Positions 53,339 through 56,613 of a stretch of DNA of 56,613 nucleotides are shown here, one piece after another. Numbering within the stretch: position 1 is the first letter of the stretch; each line of letters begins with the position of its first letter. Both the position numbers and the translations under genes were made by a program. This DNA is from an uncultured Luminiphilus sp. (lineage in GTDB: Bacteria; Pseudomonadota; Gammaproteobacteria; Pseudomonadales; Halieaceae): the NCBI GenBank assembly GCA_938084055.1, contig CALKDK010000008.1, positions 1 to 56,613 of the forward strand, read 5' to 3'. The notes below the pieces were generated by a model, which saw nothing but the letters and a program-made list of their open reading frames with translations, was not told the origin of the DNA and searched no databases.

Positions 53339-54859
53339 ATGATTAAATCAATTGGAGAGATTCCCGCCGCCGCTGCTCAGGTCTATGGCAATAAGACGAT
53401 GCTTGTTTGTGAGGACCGCAATCTGAGCTTCAGTCAGCTGAATGCGCTCTCTAACAAACTCGCCAGCGCTTTAATGGAGCTGGGTGTTCAGGTGGGAGAC
53501 CGCGTCACACTCTACTCTCCGAATTGTTGGGAGTGGGTCGTCAGCTACTATGGGATTTTGAAAACAGGCGCTGTGGTCAATCCCATTAATGTCATGTTGA
53601 CCCCCCCAGAGGTGGAGTTCATCGCTAACGACTGCGGCGCCTCAGTAGTCATCGCCTCGCATGAAAAAGCCATGTCGATCCAGAGCGTCAAGAAAAGCTC
53701 CAATGTTCGAGAGCTGATTGTCTTTGGGGATGAGCCATTGCTTGACGGCATGTTGTCATTCAACGCGGTGCTGGATGCAGCCAGTGAAAACTTCGAGATA
53801 CCGGATATTGATCCGCTGTCACTCTCCACTATCGGCTACACCTCTGGGACAACGGGCCACCCCAAGGGAGCCTGCCTGTCCCACCAGAGTATTTTGCTGA
53901 ATGTGGCGATGACTGCGTTGATGCATCAACGCAGTGATAGAGATACCGTCGTAACGGCACTACCGTGCCCACATGTTTACGGTAATGTGGTGATGAGTGG
54001 TGCCGTGCAATCGGGCATGACGTTAGTCCTGCATCCGACGTTCGACGAGAAAACCATACTGCAGAGCATCCAGGAGCATAGAGCGACCTTATTTGAAGGC
54101 GTACCCACCATGTTCATGTTTCTGCTGAATCATCCCGATCTGGATTCCTACGATTTATCCAGCCTCCGCTGTTGCACCGTGGGTGGCCAAACGATGCCCG
54201 TCCCAAAGATGGAGGAAGTCGAGGCTCGATTCGGCTGCCCGCTCATCGAGCTGTGGGGTATGACAGAACTCGGTGGACTGGGCACCACCTTCGCGTCTAA
54301 TGGACCGGTCAAGCATGGCTCAATTGGTGTCGCTCTTCCCTATGTCGACGCAAGGATAGCGTCCACGGAAGATGCCAGTGTGACACTGGCCGCAGGAGAC
54401 ATCGGCGAACTGATGATCAAAGGTGGCGTGGTCATGCAGGGTTACTACGGCAACGAGCAAGCGACTCAGGAGACCATCGAGGCAGACGGTTGGTTGCATA
54501 CTGGAGATGTGGCGTCGATGGATGAGGACGGTTGCATTTTCATTGTTGACCGAAAAAAAGACATGATTCTGACCGCCGGTTACAACGTGTACCCTGCTGA
54601 GATTGAACGAGTGGTGGCTGGGCATCAGGATGTTGCGCTCGTTGCGGTCGGTAGCGTCCCAGACGAGGAAAAGGGTGAATTGGCGAAGGCTTACATCGTG
54701 CCCAAAACCGGCGCGCAGCCTGATGCTGAGGACATCATTAACTACTGCAGGGAGCATCTGGCGGCGTACAAAGTGCCGCGTGCGGTGCAGTTCGTCGATG
54801 ATTTACCCAAAACCAGCACTGGAAAAATTATGCGCAGAGAGTTGCATACATTGGACTGA
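53339..54859 (+). CDS. AMP-forming acyl-CoA synthetase/ligase
   Basis: A 506-residue ANL ligase. P-loop GYTSGTTGHPKG at about 164-175, the A5 motif ELWGMTELGG, HTGDVASMDEDG and IVDRKKDMILTAGYNVYP (hinge region), and the C-terminal Lys in PKTSTGKIMRREL. It activates an organic acid as an acyl-CoA. It is only about 17 bp after the membrane-protein gene and so in the cluster's transcript. In this context it may activate an acid produced by the aldehyde dehydrogenase. It is not closely similar to the synthetase at 41523-43163. Confidence 0.9.
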   Translation: MIKSIGEIPAAAAQVYGNKTMLVCEDRNLSFSQLNALSNKLASALMELGVQVGDRVTLYSPNCWEWVVSYYGILKTGAVVNPINVMLTPPEVEFIANDCGASVVIASHEKAMSIQSVKKSSNVRELIVFGDEPLLDGMLSFNAVLDAASENFEIPDIDPLSLSTIGYTSGTTGHPKGACLSHQSILLNVAMTALMHQRSDRDTVVTALPCPHVYGNVVMSGAVQSGMTLVLHPTFDEKTILQSIQEHRATLFEGVPTMFMFLLNHPDLDSYDLSSLRCCTVGGQTMPVPKMEEVEARFGCPLIELWGMTELGGLGTTFASNGPVKHGSIGVALPYVDARIASTEDASVTLAAGDIGELMIKGGVVMQGYYGNEQATQETIEADGWLHTGDVASMDEDGCIFIVDRKKDMILTAGYNVYPAEIERVVAGHQDVALVAVGSVPDEEKGELAKAYIVPKTGAQPDAEDIINYCREHLAAYKVPRAVQFVDDLPKTSTGKIMRRELHTLD

Positions 54860-54955
54860 CAGGTCCGCCGCCTCATTTTTTCAGCTACGGGCTTTTCCCG
54901 TCGTGAGCTTCAAGTGATTCGGCAGTCTTTTGCCAAGGTAGAGGTATCTTAGAAC

Positions 54956-55996
54956 ATGAAAATAGTCGCCTCGCAGGCGCATCACCTGCACGCACCATCC
55001 TGGGAACTTAGCGCGGGCAAGTTTCTGCCAGCTTTTGAAAAGCCCGAGCGCGTGGAGATCGTTCTGAAAAGCCTTGAGGGCAGCCAGCTGGGTTCGGTCA
55101 CTCCTCCCTCGTCATTTAGCGAGGACACTGCGCTAGCGGTGCACGACGCAGACTATCTCGCCTTTCTTAAGACCGCTCATGCTGAGTTTCAGGAACTGGG
55201 CCTCGAGGGTGATCCCACGGCGTGTGTCTGGCCAAGGGGCAGGATGCGGGCAGACAGCTCAGATTCTATTGTGGCCAAATTTGGCCGCTACTGTTTTGAT
55301 GGCGTGGCAATCACGCAGACCACCTACGAAGCCGTTGTTGCCTCCCGTGATATCGCGCTTACAGCAACGCAGTTGGTTGAACAGGGCGATCGGGCGGCCT
55401 TTGCACTCTGCCGACCGCCCGGGCACCATGCCGGCCCGAATTACGCAGGGGGTTATTGTTTTCTGAATAACGCAGCAATCGCCGCACAATGGCTTAGGGA
55501 TGCTGGCGCGAAGCGAGTGGGCATCCTGGATATCGATTACCACCATGGTAACGGTACCCAGGAAATCTTTTTTGACCGCAGCGACGTGGTCTTCGCGTCC
55601 CTGCACGGCGACCCGCAATTTGAGTACCCATTTTATGCCGGACACGCCGACGAAGTCGGCGAAGGGGAAGGACATGGGTTCAATTTGAATTTGCCTTTGC
55701 CTGCGGGTACCGCATATGCGACTTGGAGCGAGGCTTTGTCGCAGGCCGTTGGATTTGTAACTCGATGTGAGCCCGATTGCCTCGTGGTGTCTGCAGGGAT
55801 GGACACTTTCCTTGACGATCCGATCTCTTCCTTCTGCTTGCAGACCGAGGACTACGTCAAGGTGGGGGCGCAGATCGAGGCTATGGGCATGCCCACGGTG
55901 TTCGTCTTCGAAGGGGGATATGCGATCTCAGCGCTGGGCGAGAATGTCGCCGCGTTGCTGCGAGGATTCACCACTAGCGCTGACAGTAGACCGTAG
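54956..55996 (+). CDS. aphA: Acetylpolyamine amidohydrolase (histone-deacetylase family)
   Basis: Zinc-dependent removal of acetyl groups from acetylputrescine, acetylspermidine or similar amines. The 346-residue protein closely follows the characterised Mycoplana-type enzyme: ELSAGKFLPAFEKPERVE near the N-terminus (substrate-channel insertion), CRPPGHHAGPNYAGGYCFLN with the catalytic His pair at 157-158, DIDYHHGNGTQ with zinc ligands Asp194 and His196, GMDTFLDDP with the third zinc Asp, and EGGYA with the catalytic Tyr. The ATG follows AGAGG. This is the strongest evidence that the cluster handles polyamines. Confidence 0.93.
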   Translation: MKIVASQAHHLHAPSWELSAGKFLPAFEKPERVEIVLKSLEGSQLGSVTPPSSFSEDTALAVHDADYLAFLKTAHAEFQELGLEGDPTACVWPRGRMRADSSDSIVAKFGRYCFDGVAITQTTYEAVVASRDIALTATQLVEQGDRAAFALCRPPGHHAGPNYAGGYCFLNNAAIAAQWLRDAGAKRVGILDIDYHHGNGTQEIFFDRSDVVFASLHGDPQFEYPFYAGHADEVGEGEGHGFNLNLPLPAGTAYATWSEALSQAVGFVTRCEPDCLVVSAGMDTFLDDPISSFCLQTEDYVKVGAQIEAMGMPTVFVFEGGYAISALGENVAALLRGFTTSADSRP

Positions 55997-56041
55997 CCGC
56001 CGATCCAGAGCCCAGTTTACGGGCCTGCGAACATCGCCCTG

Positions 56042-56233
56042 CTAAAGTTGCGCGATGCGTGGGTCGTTGGGGTAAATCCATTCTTCCCCAATGACCTGCT
56101 GTACGCGTAGCTCTTCGGGAATATTGTGTGGGTCGATCATTTTGTCTGCCGCCTGGTTCCAGTGGTCAATGCGTGCTTCCTGGTAGCTCAGGGAATTTTT
56201 TGAAGTATCTACCGAAGCGGTGGGAGCAGTGTC
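56042..56233 (-). pseudogene. Possible gene remnant (C-terminal fragment)
   Basis: A 63-codon frame without a normal start codon gives a protein-like end (ARIDHWNQAADKMIDPHNIP followed by EELRVQQVIGEEWIYPNDPR and IAQL), stopping at TAG 56044-56042. An in-frame TAA closes it upstream, and the only ATG leaves just 31 codons. It could be the tail of a decayed gene downstream of the cupin, or a short gene with an unusual start. The family is not recognised. Confidence 0.3.
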
Positions 56234-56277
56234 TTACTGACACGGTGTGGGAGTTGAATCTGTGACTGACGGGTAGG

Positions 56278-56613
56278 CTATGATTCACCAACCTCTGGCT
56301 CGCCTCGCATGAATTCAGTATCCACGACAATCAGTTCACGGTAGCGCTCAGGCATTTCCCACCCGCCTTGATAGCCTTTAGGGACGATCAGCGAATCACC
56401 CGCTTTGTACTCATATTCGCCACCCACGTCGGGCGTCAAGATTAATCTGCCCTCAAGGATGGTAATGAATTCATCGTAAATGGAGCTTTCGATTCGGACT
56501 TTTCCGGGCCCCGTCTCGTACACAGACACCATAATGCTGCCCGTGTGAAATTTATGAGTTCGGAAATTTGCTGCCCCGTCCTCGGGAGAGATGCCCTCAT
56601 CGTCAAACTCGGA
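56278..56613 (-). CDS. Cupin-domain protein, 5' end cut by the window
   Basis: The frame is open from the window edge to the TAG at 56280-56278, giving at least 111 residues. The visible part is one cupin domain of the same kind as both halves of the protein at 48347-49219: SSIYDEFITILEGRLILTP, YKAGDSLIVPKGYQGGWEMP, and RYRELIVVD. An internal ATG at 56532 is not the start, because the conserved domain begins before it. No signal peptide is visible in the part seen. It is convergent with aphA. Confidence 0.8.
   Translation of the reverse strand, partial: SEFDDEGISPEDGAANFRTHKFHTGSIMVSVYETGPGKVRIESSIYDEFITILEGRLILTPDVGGEYEYKAGDSLIVPKGYQGGWEMPERYRELIVVDTEFMRGEPEVGES

Noticed and set aside
1..56613. 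Insertion sequences, CRISPR arrays, prophage genes, rRNA
   Set aside because: No transposase, integrase, regularly spaced repeat or phage structural gene was seen on either strand.

Overview
The window looks like the chromosome of a free-living, probably marine, gammaproteobacterium with a rather high GC content (judged by eye). The OM60/NOR5 (Halieaceae) or a related lineage fits best. The reasons are the gene mix (acyl-CoA dehydrogenases, PhyH dioxygenase, a TonB receptor starting in the QKREQSLQDVP style, Psp system, ergothioneine genes) and typical gammaproteobacterial signals: a sigma-54 promoter, a perfect CRP-type site and a CCA-encoding tRNA. This is inference from content, not a database match. 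I saw no phage, insertion sequence, CRISPR array, rRNA or replication origin.

Layout. 1-10.8 kb: general catabolism. It holds a truncated acyl-CoA dehydrogenase overlapping a PhzF-like gene, a nitronate monooxygenase-like gene, a DUF885 exported peptidase-like protein overlapping a second acyl-CoA dehydrogenase, a PhyH dioxygenase, an aldehyde dehydrogenase with its own terminator, glycerol kinase and a 58-residue CxxC protein. 11-17.5 kb: a large Ntn-type acylase lipoprotein divergent from a TPR lipoprotein, then DoxX and a class III aminotransferase. 17.6-22.8 kb: egtB-egtD (ergothioneine), a succinate-semialdehyde dehydrogenase and a MOSC protein. 23-26 kb: a phage-shock-protein locus. pspF is divergent from a small unknown membrane protein followed by pspA-pspB-pspC, with a clear sigma-54 promoter and a repeated upstream motif. 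26-31 kb: alpha/beta hydrolase, tandem universal stress protein, polyphosphate kinase 1 and a DUF808 membrane protein. 31-40.2 kb: mostly minus-strand genes, including DUF429, a small CRP-site gene, a WYL regulator with a PLP decarboxylase, a Bcr/CflA efflux pump, YghU-type glutathione transferase, PPK2 with an esterase, and VOC with AhpD-like proteins. 40.4 kb: tRNA-Arg(TCG). 40.8-56.6 kb: a TetR regulator, an acyl-CoA synthetase and an accessory catabolic cluster.

The most interesting part is 43.3-56.6 kb. Two paralogous Tat-exported FAD oxidoreductases of the spermidine-dehydrogenase type flank an unknown membrane protein, a TonB-dependent receptor and an exported tandem cupin. After them come an aldehyde dehydrogenase, a multi-pass membrane protein with a faint resemblance to ferric reductase/MsrQ domains, an AMP-forming ligase, a clear acetylpolyamine amidohydrolase and another cupin of the same family. 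I read this as an uptake-and-oxidation system for polyamines or related amines: outer-membrane import, periplasmic flavoprotein oxidation, possible electron transfer to the membrane, then cytoplasmic deacetylation and aldehyde oxidation. A 46-bp inverted repeat sits in the divergent promoter at its left end and is the likely control point.
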